Made by a program: the position numbers and the translations under genes
Source of the DNA: Spisula solida
Lineage: Eukaryota; Mollusca; Bivalvia; Venerida; Mactridae
DNA length: 64,000 nucleotides
Direction of reading: 5' to 3'
Assembly (NCBI GenBank): GCA_947247005.1
Contig: OX365944.1
Location: forward strand, 58,572,096-58,636,095
The notes under the pieces: generated by a model
Databases searched by the model: none
What the model was told of the DNA's origin: nothing
What the model saw: only the letters and a program-made list of their open reading frames with translations
Shown here: piece by piece, positions 32,310 through 45,988 of the stretch
Layout: each line of letters begins with the position of its first letter
Numbering within the stretch: position 1 is the stretch's first letter

Positions 32310-34010
32310 ACAAGAGGACCCAAATTGCCCTAGGTCGCTCACCTGTTGTAGCAGTACTTGCAAGCCTGTGATTTGACCTAGTGACCTAGTTCTTGGCCCC
32401 ATTTGATGCATATATATATGATATATTTTGTTGAGATGATCACTCGGACCAAGTTTAATAAGGATTAGGCTAAAAGTGTGACCTGTAGTAACTACACAAG
32501 GGTTTTCCTATCATTTGACCGTGTGCCCTAGTTTTTGACCCTAGATGACACAATATCGAACATGACCTAGATTATGTTGTGATGGTCATTGTGACCAAGT
32601 TTCATAAATATTAGGTCAAAATTGTGACCTCTAGTGACTACACAAGGTTTTTCTATGATTTGACCTTGTGACCTAGTTTTTGACCCCGGATGACCCAATA
32701 TCGAACTTGACATAGATTTTGATGAAATGATCATTGTGACCAAGTTTCATAAAGATTACGTCAAAATTGTGACCTCTAGTGACTACACAAGGTTTTTCTA
32801 TGATTTAAGCTTGTGACCTAGTTTTTGACCCTGGATGACACAATATCGAACATGACCTAGATTATGTTGTGATGGTCATTGTGACCAAGTTTCATAAAGA
32901 TTAGGTAAAAATTGTGACCTCTAGTGACTACACAAGGTTTTTCTATGATTTGACCTTGTGACCTAGTTTTTGACCCCGGATGACCCAATATCGAACTTGA
33001 CATAGATTTTGATGAAATGATCATTGTGACCAAGTTTCATAAAGATTACGTCAAAATTGTGACCTCTAGTGACTACACAAGGTTTTTCTGATTTAAGCTT
33101 GTGACCTAGTTTTTGACCCTGGATGATCCAATATCGAACTTCACCTAGATGTTGTGATGATCATTGTGACCAAGTTTCATACAGAGATTAGTCCGAAATT
33201 GTGACCTCTAGTGACTACACAAGGTTTTTCTATGACTTGACCTTGTGACCTAGTTTTTGACCCCGGATGACCCAATATCGAACTTGACATAGATTTTGAT
33301 GAAATGATCATTGTGACCAAGTTTCATAAAGATTACGTCAAAATTGTGACCTCTAGTGACTACACAAGGTTTTTCTGATTTAAGCTTGTGACCTAGTTTT
33401 TGACCCTGGATGATCCAATATCGAACTTCACCTAGATGTTGTGATGATCATTGTGACCAAGTTTCATACAGAGATTAGTCCAAAATTGTGACCTCTAGTG
33501 ACTACACAAGGTTTTTCTATGACTTGACCTTGTGACCTAGTTTTTGACCCCGGATGACCAAATATCGAACTTGACAAAGATTGTGTTGAGATGATTATTG
33601 TGACCAAGTTTCATAAAGATTAGGCCAAAATTGTGACCTGTAGTGACTACACAAGGTTTTTCTATGATTTGACATTGTGACCTAGATTTTGACCCTGGAT
33701 GGCCCAATATCGAACTTGACCTAGATTTTGTTGAGATGATCATTGTGACGAAGTTTCATAAAGATTAGGTCAAAATTGTGACCTCTAGTGACTACACAAG
33801 GTTTTTCTATGATTTGACCTTGTGACTTAGTTTTTGACGCCAGATGACCCAATATCGAACTTGACCTAGATTTTGTTGATATGATCATTGTGACCAAGTT
33901 TCATAATGATTAGGCCAAAATTGTGACCTCTAGTGTCTACACAAGCAAATTGTGGACGGACGACGAGTGATCACAAAAGCTCACTCTGTCACTTAGTGAC
34001 AGGTGAGCTA
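32310..34010 (-). mobile_element. GGTCA repeat element with terminal hairpin, copy 2
   Basis: It begins (minus-strand right end) with ACAAGAGGACCCAAATTGCC, CTAGGTCGCTCACCTG, and contains about eleven units of 145 bp ('CAATATCGAACTTGACCTAG', 'TGTGACCTCTAGTGACTACA'; period checked at 32551, 32696, 32841, 32986). It ends with TTTGTGATCACTC-type sequence and the hairpin AGCTCACTCTGTCAC / GTGACAGGTGAGCT at 33979-34010. No coding capacity. Confidence 0.75.
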
Positions 34011-34970
34011 ACAAGAGGGCCGTAAGGGCCATAGGTCGCTCACCTGTCCTAGTTGTTCATGAACCCCTAATGGTAGCCTCTATTGCATGTACAAGGTTTT
34101 CATAATTATTGTCTTATGCTTTATAATTTACATCACATTAAGACCCAATGACATATTGAAGTGATTTGACCTTGTGACCTAGTTTTTGACCCCCGATGAC
34201 CCAATATCGAACTTGACCTAGATGTTGTTGTGATGATCATTGTGACCAAGTTTCATACATATTAGTCCAAAATTGTGACCTCTAGTGACTACACAAGGTT
34301 TTCTATGACTTGACCTTGTGACCTAGTTTTTGACCCCGGATGACCCAATATCGAACTTGACATAGATTGTGTTGAGATGATTATTGTGACCAAGTTTCAT
34401 AAAGATTATGCCAAAATTGTGACCTGTAGTGACTACACAAGGTTTTTCTATGATTTGACATTGTGACCTAGTTTTTGACCCCGGATGACCCAATATCGAA
34501 CTTGACCTAGATTTTGTTGAGGTAATTATTGTGACAAAGTTTCATACAGATTAGTCCAAAATTGTGACCTCTAGTGACTACACAAGGTTTTTCTATGATT
34601 TGAGCTTGTGACCTAGTTTTTGACCCCAGATTTCCCAATATCGAACTTGACCTAGATTTTGTTGACATGATCATTGTGACCAAGTTTCATAAAGATAAGG
34701 CCAAAATTGTGACCTCTAGTGACTACACAAGATTTTTCTATGATTTGACCTTGTGACCTAGTTTTTGACCCCGAATGACCCAATATCAAACTTGACATAG
34801 ATTTTGTTGAGGTGATCATTGTGACCAAGTTTCATAAAGATTAGACCAAAATTGTGACCTCTAGTGTGTACACAAACAAATTGTGGACAGACGACGGACA
34901 GGCGACGGACGGACGACGGACTAAGAGTGATCACAAAAGCTCACCCTGTCACTTTGTGACAGGTGAGCTA
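34011..34970 (-). mobile_element. GGTCA repeat element with terminal hairpin, copy 3
   Basis: It abuts the previous copy in the same orientation. It opens ACAAGAGGGCCGTAAGGGCC, CATAGGTCGCTCACCTG, has about five 145-bp units, and ends with the hairpin AGCTCACCCTGTCAC / GTGACAGGTGAGCT (34939-34970). The internal units are the same family as in 32310-34010. Confidence 0.75.
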
Positions 34971-35006
34971 ATAAAACAAGACACAACATTTGCATAGACA
35001 AGTCAT

Positions 35007-35012
35007 TTTATT
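35007..35012 (-). terminator. Candidate poly(A) signal of GET4
   Basis: TTTATT on the plus strand equals AATAAA on the minus strand. It lies 1.67 kb beyond the GET4 stop; no closer canonical signal was seen. Confidence 0.35.
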
Positions 35013-35685
35013 TCATCGTACATTTATCATTTAAATTTAACAATCACAAACATATTTCAATAATATATCTGACTGTCCACAGTAATTGCACATATAACGA
35101 TACTACAATAGTGTCATCTTTAAGAGCTTTATCAAAAACACCACAACAATTAAATCAAGGGATTTAAATATTACGTAGATCAAAATGAAACTAGAAGGGT
35201 TTTAACACAAAATGTACGGCTCCCACAGGGGCCATAACCAAGGCAATAATCATCTCGCCTAATATTTTGACAATATGCACAAATAGGCCTAGTACTAACT
35301 TTTTATGTCAAGTGTCATTGAAATCGGGAGAACAAGCACAGATAAACGTGCGGGACAAATACCCATCCAGACAGACATCTAGCTCATAATCAGTAAGTAT
35401 CTCCACTGTGGGAGACATAATTAAATGATCATCCTTCAAGTTGACTCGTGATTTTATAGCCAACTATCCATACTTACAAAATGAAATACACAAGGTAAGG
35501 AATTGTATTTTAACAAACCTGATGAATGGTGTCAACTGATAGACAGATAAGGCCCCAATCTCCCGAAGCCTCTTTAATACTTTATCTTAGCAAATCTAAT
35601 CTCAAATATCATCACATATCTTTGAGTTAACTTCCAACCATGGACATATTCATAATTAGCATTACAAAACACAAACATAGTTCGA

Positions 35686-36165
35686 AATTATTTCAGTTAA
35701 CAGAAACATTTTTCGAAGTTATTGCAGTAAACAGAAACATTGTTCTAAGTTATTGCAGTAAACAGAAACATTGTTCGAAGTTATTGCAGTAAACAGAAAC
35801 ATGCTTCTAAGTTATTGCAGTAAACAGAAACATTGTTCGAAGTTATTGCAGTAAACAGAAACATTGTTCGAAGTTATTGCAGTAAATAGAAACATTGTTC
35901 GAAGTTATTGCAGTAAATAGAAACATTGTTCGAAGTTATTGCAGTAAACAGAAACATTGTTCGAAGTTATTGCAGTAAACAGAAACATGCTTCTAAGTTA
36001 TTGCAGTAAACAGAAACATTTTTCGAAGTTATTGCAGTAAATAGAAACATTGTTCGAAGTTATTGCAGTAAATAGAAACATTGTTCGAAGTTATTGCAGT
36101 AAATAGAAACATTGTTCGAAGTTATTGCAGTAAACAGAAACATTGTTCGAAGTTATTGCAGTAAA
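35686..36165. repeat. 31-bp minisatellite, about 15 copies
   Basis: The unit GTTATTGCAGTAAACAGAAA continues as CATTGTTCGAA. Variants (AAATAGAAAC, ATGCTTCTAAG, ATTTTTCGAAG) are distributed in a non-random order, consistent with duplication of multi-unit blocks. There is no unique spacer, so it is a plain tandem array. Confidence 0.95.
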
Positions 36166-36678
36166 CCTTGAACAGCTTCAACTTATAAATTTGTTTCAAA
36201 TTCAAGCTCTGATTTGAGTAAAATTTTCAATTTGAAGTAAGATTTGTACTCGAAACACTTCTGGAGACTGAGGCCAGGTTACACAGATTCAGCAACATAA
36301 AGCTGGACCTGTTGACAGGCACATACCTACATTTAACATTCCAGAAAACTTCAAACAGACAGATAGAATACAGCAAATATTCAAAGACACATGGTATCGT
36401 TAGCACTGAACTGTGGTATACTGTTTATATGGCTGCATATACTGTTATAGTGTAAGCAGTGATGCAGGAATGACAACAACAAGGCAATATAACAACTGGA
36501 AAAACACCGTCCAAGTTCTGTCATTTTTCTTTGATTAACAAAGGATGTGCAGTTTTTATAAATAAAATAATTATATTTAAATATTTACTAGCATAGTCAC
36601 TTAATTGCTTTTTAAATGTATTTATAACAGACATCACACAGTTCTCCCCCACTTAAACACAGATGTTCATCAAGTCAC

Positions 36679-39600
36679 TCAGTCAAGTTCCACTTGGGAT
36701 TCATTTCTTGGTTCACTCGGGGTCAGAGGTGTTCTAACAGGGGTCTGTGCAGGGGTTGAGGAACCATCTTCATCACCATCATCACCACCACCCAGTAAAC
36801 TTTGAATAATGTTACCTAAAGCAGAAATGAATAATACTATGGGAGAAGGGAAACTCAAACAAGAAATATCACTGAATGTGATGAATACCCCCAGATGCTG
36901 GACACAGTGACATAGTATGAGACGTCTAAATCATAATGATATGCATTTATCTCTAGTCTAGCTTATATGCAGAACTAGACTTGGTGCTGATCGATCGTGC
37001 AAAGTTTCAATCAAATAGGACCAATGGTTACAGAAAAATAGCCCGGACAAAATTTATACCGGTAAGTGTAAAAAAACAAAGTGCCGTAACTCCCTTAAAA
37101 TTAATCTGACCAACGTCTGCTGACAATATGCACAACTAAACTTGGCAATGATCAGTCATGCTGTGTCGATGAAATACGACCAACGGTTACAGGTAAATAG
37201 CCCAGACAAAATTATAATGTAAAAAAACAAAGGGCTGTAACTCCCTTGAAATTAACCCGACCGACGTCCATGATGATATGCACAACTAGACTTGGTACTG
37301 ATGAGTCATCCAAGGTTTCGATGAAATACGACCAACAGTTACAGAGAAATAGCCCGGACAAAATTAATAAGTATAAAAAACAAAGGGCCATAACTCCATT
37401 CAAATTAATCTGACCGACGTCCACTGACGATGTGCACAACTAGACTTGGTACTGATGAGTCATGCCAAGTTTCATAGAAATCTGACCAATGGTTGCAGAG
37501 AAATAGCGTGGACAAACTTTGTACGGACCGACCATCCTCAAGCATGACTCCAATATAGCACCCAGATACATACAATATGGGGGTATAATGATAAACAAAG
37601 GGAGACAATTCAATGATAAGAGTAGTATGTGATGGACAAAGGGAGACAATTCAATGGTTTAATAGAGTAGTAGGTGGACAAAGGGAAACAATTCAATGGT
37701 TTAATAGAGTAGTATGTGATGGACAAAGGGAGACAACTCAATGATTTAATAGAGTAGTATGTGATGGACAAAGGGAGACAATTCAATGGTTTAATAGAGT
37801 AGTATGTGATGGACAAAGGGAAGTGAAAGTCTCACCAACATATTTATTTCACTACATACAGTTTTAAGGGGGTTAAAATTATCAATATGAAAATAATCTT
37901 ACCAAAGAATCCTCCTTGAGACTGTGATTTGGGTGGGGGAACCCCAAAAAATAGCTGCCCAATTTTGTCCAAGTACTGAAACAGATCATTTTAAGAATAA
38001 GATTTAAGACAAATAAGATGGGACGTACAAGTAACAGGTTTAACACTGATTTATATTGAATCAAAACTTATTTTACAAAATTCAGTAAAATCACATTCAA
38101 TATTAATAATATTAACCTAGTTTTCCTACTTTTTTTGTAATACTGTAACAGGAAAGGTGATAATTTATGTAAATGCTGTCAAAAAATGTGTATTTGTTGG
38201 AAATGCTGAAGAGTTCCATGGATTTTATATGCTATTCCAAAACATAAAATATCAAACAATTATTGAATTTTCATGCTATATATTTTACAAAATTTGGAAT
38301 CTGCCAAATATGCTCCTAAGAAATTGTCCTTTTACCAAAATTCACGAACGTTTATAACTACTATAACGCACGTAAGTTATCCCTGAGGAATGTGTATACT
38401 ATTAACACTTCTGTCTCCAAGTTATTTCATCTCTATATTATACACAATAGATGCGACACAACAAATACTTACCTCTTTATATGAAGGATCTCTATTTATT
38501 GATTCTTGATATTTTTCACACAAAACTCCAAAAACTGCTAATTTTCCTCTGAAAACAAAAACAATAATACATATAACTAGAAGGTTTTTTTACATGTCAT
38601 GTCTGTGGGAAACAGTGGCCTAAAGGTCCCGGGTTCAATCCCCCAATCAGGAGTACTGCTTCATTTCTCTGAGCAAGAATTACCCACATGCTCCACTTAA
38701 CCCAGGATTCTAAATGGGTACCTAAGAGGGTCAAAAGCTATTACTTAGGACGTAATTGTCTGACCTGATATTCCTGACAATATGAACAACTAGGCTTGGT
38801 ACCAACTATTCATATTAAGTTTCATATAAATCAAACCTGGGCAGTTTAAGAAAACAAGCGTGGACCATTAAAGATTTCTTACCATTACAGGGCCATAACT
38901 CCAGCAATAATAGTCAAAAGAATTCTTGACAATCCAACTATCAATGTCAAGTTTCATTTCATTTGGGATTTTGTTTTTATCAATGTATCTTTTCTATTGT
39001 ACCTCATATCACATAATTTTGCATGTGCTGAGTGTATGAATAAACATGTTAACTTGAAAGCTGACCTGTGGTTAATGAGGAGAAGCGGAGACACTTGAAA
39101 GCTGACCTGTGGTCAATGAGGAGAAGCGGAGACAGACAAACTTATTTTTAACCATTATAGTGCCATAACTCTGGCAATAAATATTACTGTCCATTACGAC
39201 AATTTCTTAAGCAATATGTTGCTGAAGAAAGTAAAGAACCTTACCCTTCTAATGCTAACAATAAGAACCATATAAAGTTAAGAAGAGGTTGGTAAAATGG
39301 AGGTCCTTCTTCTACATCTGGATGTTGTTTTGTATAGGATACAAACACTACATGAGCAGTATCTTTATTTTGTAGGCATAAAAATCTGAAAGTAAACATA
39401 TATAACAATAATAGTTCAGTACTGTGACATCAATAAGTACAATACAATCAATTGTCATTATCACAGCATATAAACTGTAACCGGGAGTTGTCTTGTTTAT
39501 ACACTGTGATTATAGTTTATACTTATTTGTTTTAGGTTGATTGTGAACAGGATCTACAACTTATATAAATCACTCTGGACACTTGGTTTCTGATGTTATA

Positions 39601-42600
39601 TTTTGTCACAAGGGCATGAGAATAGCCAGTTTTCTGGTTTTTATGTCGAGTGTCAAGTAATGGAAACTTTATTACAACTATTCTTTGGTGTGCTGCAGCC
39701 AGAGACTAAACACAAAGTATCATCTATCACATTTCATGTTGAATAATTCATTCAAGGTACATAATTTGTGCACAGATCTATCAAAATAACTATTACAGTT
39801 TAAACAACTAGTATCTCATCTCTCTAGGAGTAGGACAGGGGTACAATTGAGGCTGAATGCCAAATCCTGAAAACTAGTTGCAAGTGTATTTCAAGTGTCA
39901 TTAGCACACATCCCTCGCCAAAACTCAGTTCCAACATTGTTCTACTGTTAAAATTCAACTAATGATTTTTTAAATGACAATAACTTTGTCAATTCTTTGA
40001 ATTTTTTCACCAAATAACTTTGATTTTATACTAAAAAGTTCATTTTATCTAGTGCAGCAATCTGGATTTCCCGATTATTCAGGAATTGTAGGACCTCTGC
40101 TAGGATTACTTATAAGCATCTCTTTTGAGTATTATTGGCAGGGATATACTTACTGTAAGACAGTTTGTGCAATAAAAAGATCCACTTCTGATGGATAACC
40201 TAATGTTGTATGGTACTCCACTAACATTGTCGCCAGATTTTTACCATCCGAGGAATGCAGGTAATGGTATCTTGCTTGAATATAATTTTTTTCTGTAGAA
40301 AAAAAAAGATATGAATTAAGTAATCAAATGGTTAAATGATCTAATGAAACTTTCCTATGACAGCATTATGAAAACTTTGAAACAAGAAGTATGGAAATTC
40401 AACAAAAAATATTTGAAACAAGGTCCTTAACTCTTGTTAATCTTGGTTTCAGTCAACAACAAAATGCTCAATTTCACATAGTATACATAGACATCCCAGC
40501 AACGTTTCTAGACTTTAGCAGAAATACTTTTGTAGATACAGACCAATCTCTGAAGAGTAACATATTTTTCGAAATACAAATATTAGCCATTGTACAGAGG
40601 TTGTTGCTCTGCAGAGGTTAATTTATAGTAAATACCAGCTTAGGGAAATGTCAAAGGTGTTGTAATCAGTGATTTTTCCCTTCTTTGTTTGCTACCGGTA
40701 AAAGGTACCTTCCCAATTGGAAAAAAGCTATCATTTTCCCAAATTTGAAGGGAAAATTCCACATGAACATTTAAAAAAAATATTCAAAATTGGACATAAA
40801 ATGACAACGTTATGATCATTTTTGACAAAAGGTCAAGCATACCCGGTAAATGTTTTCATAAACAAGTAAACAGTCACATGTAATCTCTTTTTATGTTTTA
40901 TTTGGCTTTTCTGCTTCATGAAAATTCCCAATTTCAAGTTGTCGTGAAGCGAAAATTCCCAATCTGAACGGACCCGGACCCTTTCCCGAAGAAGCAAATA
41001 GTGTAATAGAGAGGATTTTTCTCTACAGAGGGCCACTCCACTGACTCCAGAGCGGTTGTACTGTATGTATGACATAACACATGATGACAATCAGTCATCC
41101 AATGTGAACTTTGTCTTTGTGTACAAAAGTAAATGATTTTGTTCGCCAGAAACCATAGACATTAAGTAAACAGGAAAATAAAATATTAACATATTTCAAA
41201 AGGGTAAAGTTCAGCGGTGAGTGATTACAAATTTACGATACCTTGCCAAAACAGCATGCCACATTTTTTGTGAAGATCAGGATGTCCAGCTTTGCATTGT
41301 GGATCAACCTTTATAGTCCACCGTAACGCAGCATTCAAGTATGCATGTCTATCCTGACATTCATTGTCCATAATTCTCAGTAAATCTACAACTTTATCTG
41401 AAAGTATATAAATAAGTGTAAAAATACCAACACATTTCAACAAAAGAAGATCTGTGAAAGGACAATATTTCAATACACACCACCAAAATATTTCACACAT
41501 ACCTTTACACCAAAAGAATACCAGTGGTTACCAGTACCTGAATTGAACCTGTATCAGTTATAAGCTGATTTTGGACACCCTATTGATTTAAATATCCACT
41601 ACGAAATGAACCCCAAAATCGCTTTTAAAGCTATTTTATTGAACAGCCAGCAGCTTGAAAAAGTCTGAGGATATATATCTCACCTAGCTGATTTGCTCTT
41701 TACTCCATAGACCCCCATACCTAGTCAACTATTATTAATAGAGTAGTTGTGATGTGTTCACCATCTCCATACCAAGGATCTGATAATAACTGGTGAATAA
41801 TACCAATACCATATCTGTAAAGCATCATGTTTACTGGGTATGTACATCGAAGCGCATCTTGAGATATCAAAATGTATTGCTATCGAAAGATATACATGTA
41901 GAGGGTTAATATAGATTGCCAACAAAATACATTTCTGATATTCGATTTAGATTTCACTGTATTTGTTGCAAATGTAAGATTGCCAATAAAATACATTTCT
42001 GATCTTTGATTTTTGACAAACGACATGCATCATCCAGCAAAAATGATATTTATCAAATGCCTACCTGTGGTATCTTCTGTCACCGGTAATTTTCCTGTAT
42101 TAAGGACTTCGATAAAAAGCAAGGCCAAGTCACAACCACTACCAATCTGAAACATAGTAAAACAATAACTAACACAACAGCAATGGAAAGTGTGGGACGA
42201 AAGTATATAGTATTGCTTATGATGTCAATGCCAGGATTTTAGAGATTTATCGGTGAAAAAGAAAAGTAATGTCAACAGCGCCAGGCTTTAAAATATTCAT
42301 TACATCATCGTGATGTCATAGTTGTCACGTCATGATGTTCCAATTTCAGCTTGATTTTTCCAATTCAGCCATTTACTATACCATTTTAAGAGAAATTGAT
42401 GCATATAATAAACAGATAATTTGTTGATTTTTGTGCAAGATCAAATTTGATTTCATTCATGATCACAGATACGAAACCTGAAATATATTAAACATTAATT
42501 TTCTTTGATCACTTGGTGAAATAAAATTCAATCTTAACACCAAAATCAACAAATATCCTCTATACATTTGATTTGAAATCTGTTGAAAATATTTTCATTT

Positions 42601-44381
42601 ATCATACAAAAGATAATCATAATGAAAGAGCATCATGTTTTTACATCATTTTTGAGGTTAATTAGTTAGCCTATGATCACGTGCTACATATATGTCACTT
42701 TATGTGGAGAAACTATAATACAGTTGTAAGCGCAAGTAAGTAATGATAATTTCAGGACAACTAGTTTGGTCAGCTGGTCACCAAATGTGACCTAAGTGAC
42801 ACACTGACAACAAAAATATGCTCTTTCATTAACAGCTGCTAGACACTGACCTGGTGATGCTGTAAAAGGGTTCTAGACCCACTGTGTAAAAGTTCAACAG
42901 CTTCAACATACTTTTTAGCACTACTATATCTGAAATATAAAATATTCCATTATTGTATTAAGTAAACAGTTAACCAACAATGTAACTAACAATCACAAAA
43001 GAATTGGTAAGGGCTATAAAATTTCACTTAAAAATTAACAAAATTTGAGTTAGCTCTCCAAAATTATACAAGTTTGCAAATCCAGAAACATACAAACTTG
43101 TTACATTTGATTTCCCTCTTACATAATCAGCTTTGTGCAAAGTACAGTAAAGCTTACAAACCTTTGAGAACAGGTTAGTATTAAGTTGATTTCCTTATTA
43201 GTTTTAATTGATTTTATCATAATGTTGTTTAAGTACATGTAGCTCAGTACGGATAACATTGATTAGTGGTGTGCAGAAGTCAGCTGATTCCGGTGATCGA
43301 TGTCATTCATCCATAATCGATCATCGGATAATTATAACGAAGTGTTAAACAATACTTCTTTAAAGTTTAATCAAATATTTGCTAGGAAAATTCATAGCAT
43401 GTAAGTTTCAACCAATTCAATGTCAATTCAAACAATTTCTTCAAACTCAGATAGTAAAACGTCTACCCATAATCATAGCTTTTCCCTTTGTCACCCTTTT
43501 CAGAACAACAACATTCGGAATACATCGGCTCTGTTCAACGGCTTCAATAAGGACATTTCAGTAAATTTGGAAGTGAAATGAAACAGGAATAATTTATGTA
43601 TCAATGAGGTTAGTGCTCTTGCAATCATTCGTTTTCAATGATAGAAAAGGCATTAATCACTGTTAATGAAGCCATGTGTGGTGTGCCTTTACTTTGTATT
43701 GCTTTTTAGGGCTCATAATCGGTCGCCAAACAGCAACAAAGAAACGTGTCGTAAACTGCTACATACTTGTACTTGCGACCCGTTGAGACCTAACATAATG
43801 AAATGATATGTTTGGTCTCGGTTGCGACTAGAAAACAGGCATCTGCACAGTGCGATTATTAATCGGAAAAATCGCATCGGAACTGCCAGTCGATTCTAGC
43901 TGATGATCGATTATGATTTGCAACCGAAGTCCAATCATTAGTGGAAACACTGAAAAGCGTTTCTGAAATGTCCAGACTGGACTCCAGTGCCCCAGCAAAG
44001 ATTTGAACCAGGGACATCTTGGTCTGTTAGTTGGGTTGACAGCGCTTACCACCCAGCCACCGTTCCAATGAAAAGGATTGCTTTTATTATTAATTTCTGA
44101 ACATTTTATGACATTGCCAAAGAGCAAAATTAGTTCCCTGAGCACTTATGGACAAAAGAATATCTGACAAAAAATGACGTGTTCTGACGAAGAGGAAGTT
44201 TCGAATTGCCACTTCAATAAGCAGCGATTTTCAGTAAAATATGCCTTTTGGTAATTAAATTAAGGCACAAGAATGACTACCTAAAGTATAGGGTGCGGTA
44301 CATTTGATGAGCTTCGTAGAAATTGCCAGAATCAATACATTTTTGGCATTTGGCGAGAACTCTCTGCACGCCTGCCGCCAT
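36679..44381 (-). CDS. GET4: GET4, Golgi-to-ER traffic protein 4 homologue
   Basis: Nine exons: 44381-44281, 42929-42851, 42146-42065, 41397-41242, 40292-40154, 39385-39245, 38548-38473, 37975-37903 and 36815-36679. All phases close and give 327 aa, the length I recall for human GET4. Exon 1 has [13 protein letters not shown]; exon 5 [20 protein letters not shown]; exon 6 [15 protein letters not shown]; exon 8 [15 protein letters not shown] (259-273); the tail ends in VELD. GET4 is an alpha-helical, TPR-like scaffold of the cytosolic BAG6-UBL4A-GET4 complex. It passes tail-anchored proteins to the ATPase GET3/TRC40 for insertion into the ER. All donors are GT and all acceptors AG. Introns hold tandem repeats (37040-37822) and SINE fragments. 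It is head to head with the CDK2AP gene, 1.6 kb away. Confidence 0.97.
37040..37560. repeat. ~152-bp tandem repeat in GET4 intron 8
   Basis: 'AAAGGGCCGTAACTCCCTT' recurs near 37082, 37233 and 37386, with a fourth partial copy. Each unit includes 'ATGCACAACTAGACTTGGTA' and 'GGTTACAGAGAAATAGCC'. Single relatives lie at about 35220-35350, 38770-38960 and 62690-62820. Confidence 0.8.
37583..37822. repeat. 40-45-bp minisatellite in GET4 intron 8
   Basis: GGACAAAGGGAGACAATTCA, ATGGTTTAATAGAGTAGTATG and GTGAT repeat about five times (ACAAAG at 37596, 37636, 37679, 37723, 37768, 37813). Confidence 0.85.
38600..38735 (+). repeat. tRNA-derived SINE fragment in GET4 intron 7
   Basis: B-box-like GGTCCCGGGTTCAATCCC is followed by a body with 'ACTTAACCCAGGATTCTAAA' and 'TGGGTACCTAAGAGGG', typical of the post-tRNA region of a mollusc SINE. 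The A-box half is degraded. Confidence 0.45.
43930..44066 (-). repeat. tRNA-derived SINE fragment in GET4 intron 1
   Basis: On the minus strand it reads GGTGGCTGGGTGGTAAGCGC (A box), then a CCTGGTTCAAATC B box, followed by a CAGTCTGGACATTTC tail. It lies in the first GET4 intron. Confidence 0.45.
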
Positions 44382-45988
44382 TTTGGAAATCGATCAAATT
44401 CAAACGAAATTATTTTAGAAATATTTTATTTTTGGTTCTTTCAGCTGCAATTAATGCTTTTAAGGCAGTTAATAAAACTATTCTGATAAAATACCATCAT
44501 TCAAAATGGTAAATTACTAAATTCTCTCACTATCTAGAATAAATATTTTTTATAATATTTTCGTCTATTTCAAATTATACTTTTCGCGTCACAAAGACCG
44601 AATTTTCCTCAAGTTTATTTCTTATGCTGGTATGTATTCACACTTTCTGTTGATATTTTTAAGAATTGAATATTCATGAGGAACTTAACAGCTGTTTGTT
44701 CCCGTCAGTTCAAGACTCTTTCATATTTAACTCCATCATACCCCATTCAAGATAGTGTGTGTATCGCCCCTAGATTGTTCGTACTGTCATACTCGTACCG
44801 TAGACAGTTCAGGTTAACTTTTTCAGCAGTTATCGTCCTGAAATAATATACAGCAACATTCTTGCTAAAATTATTCCTTTATCTTTGGGGTACCTTAATT
44901 ATAAACATATTACTTTGTACATGATATTTGCTGTTGCATCCATGGTGAAAATCATTTAAATGGAGTAAACATTGTAAGGAACTTAGTATCAGATGCACTA
45001 TTAGCCACTAGCACTAGGAGGATGGTCACAGGGAAAATGCCTCAATCACATTCCCTGCAGGGAAGAATCAGGGAATTTCAAAATTGGGCAAAAATCATGG
45101 AATTATCAGGGAATTTTACAAAAAATTGAGGAAACAAGGGAAACTCTATACATCCCTCTCCCTAATATTTGATGGGAGCATAAAAAATGTGTCTACTGGT
45201 AGTTTCTCTTCATGACTTTATCAAATAGATGTATTTCTTCAAACAGACGGTTAGCAACATGTACAGTCGGTCAACCAGTTTAGATTAACTCAGCATTTAA
45301 AAAAAATCTTTTCACTAGAATACATTGTAATTCCTTTGGGGTTTGGTGTCAATATAAGCATTTCATTTCTTATGATAACAGTTTAAGCCAGACGGCTTAT
45401 CAGTTTTTTTTGTGAAAATTGCTAATTGAAGTCCATGCATAGGAAAATTGTGCAAAACCATAAAAAATACCTAGTTAATATTTCAAAACATTGTCATAGC
45501 CTTTATTTTGAATATTGTAAAAGTTCATTTAAAATCAATAAAACCTACTTCCATAAGGACAATAACTTGAGTCATTCAACCAGTTCAGGTTAACTTTTAT
45601 CAGCATTTATCGCCCCTGAAAGAATACAACAGCAGCTTTCTTGCTAAAATTATTCCTTTATCTTAAGGGCACCTTATTAACGTAATATTTGTTTTTATTG
45701 TTGCATATTATATGGTAAATAAAATGAAAATTAATCGGAACTGGTGATTAAGCGGAACTGAAGTACAAACTGTATTTATTATAAGATGGGTATATATAAA
45801 GAGTTCGGCCATTTATATCTTTTTTTTGTCTTTAGCCAGTAACAGAATGCAATTGAATTCTAATATGTCAATTTAACAGCAAAATGTAACATATTTTCAT
45901 GCAGTAACAGAGATAAAAATAATAAAATATTTAAAGAATTGACCGACTTTGTTATCTATTTCCAGTCAAAACGTTTTGAACTATCAGC
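44382..45988. promoter_or_regulatory. Divergent promoter region of GET4 and CDK2AP homologue
   Basis: 1.6 kb between opposite start codons. A perfect TATATATAAAG lies at 45791-45801, 188 bp before the CDK2AP start, in the correct orientation for it. An acceptor-like TTTCCAG (ending 45965) lies 23 bp before the same ATG, so a non-coding first exon further upstream is possible. A degraded copy of the 'AGGGAATTTCA' MITE (about 45010-45140) is also here. No CpG-dense island stands out. Confidence 0.35.

Larger units (their letters stand above)
34971..36678 (-). other. Probable long 3' UTR / 3' flank of GET4
   Basis: No coding sequence. It contains a repeat copy of the 'GGGCCATAAC...AAATCGG' family (35220-35350) and the 31-bp minisatellite. 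The only good antisense AATAAA seen is at 35007-35012, which would give a 3' UTR of about 1.7 kb. Confidence 0.4.

Noticed and set aside
35686..36165. CRISPR-like regular array
   Set aside because: Units are directly contiguous with no unique spacers, there are no cas genes, and the genome is eukaryotic.
37610..37816. Frame repeating '[15 protein letters not shown]'
   Set aside because: Translation of the 40-45-bp minisatellite in GET4 intron 8.
43828..44145. 105-codon minus-strand frame as a gene
   Set aside because: It overlaps a tRNA-derived SINE fragment in GET4 intron 1, which explains the frame.
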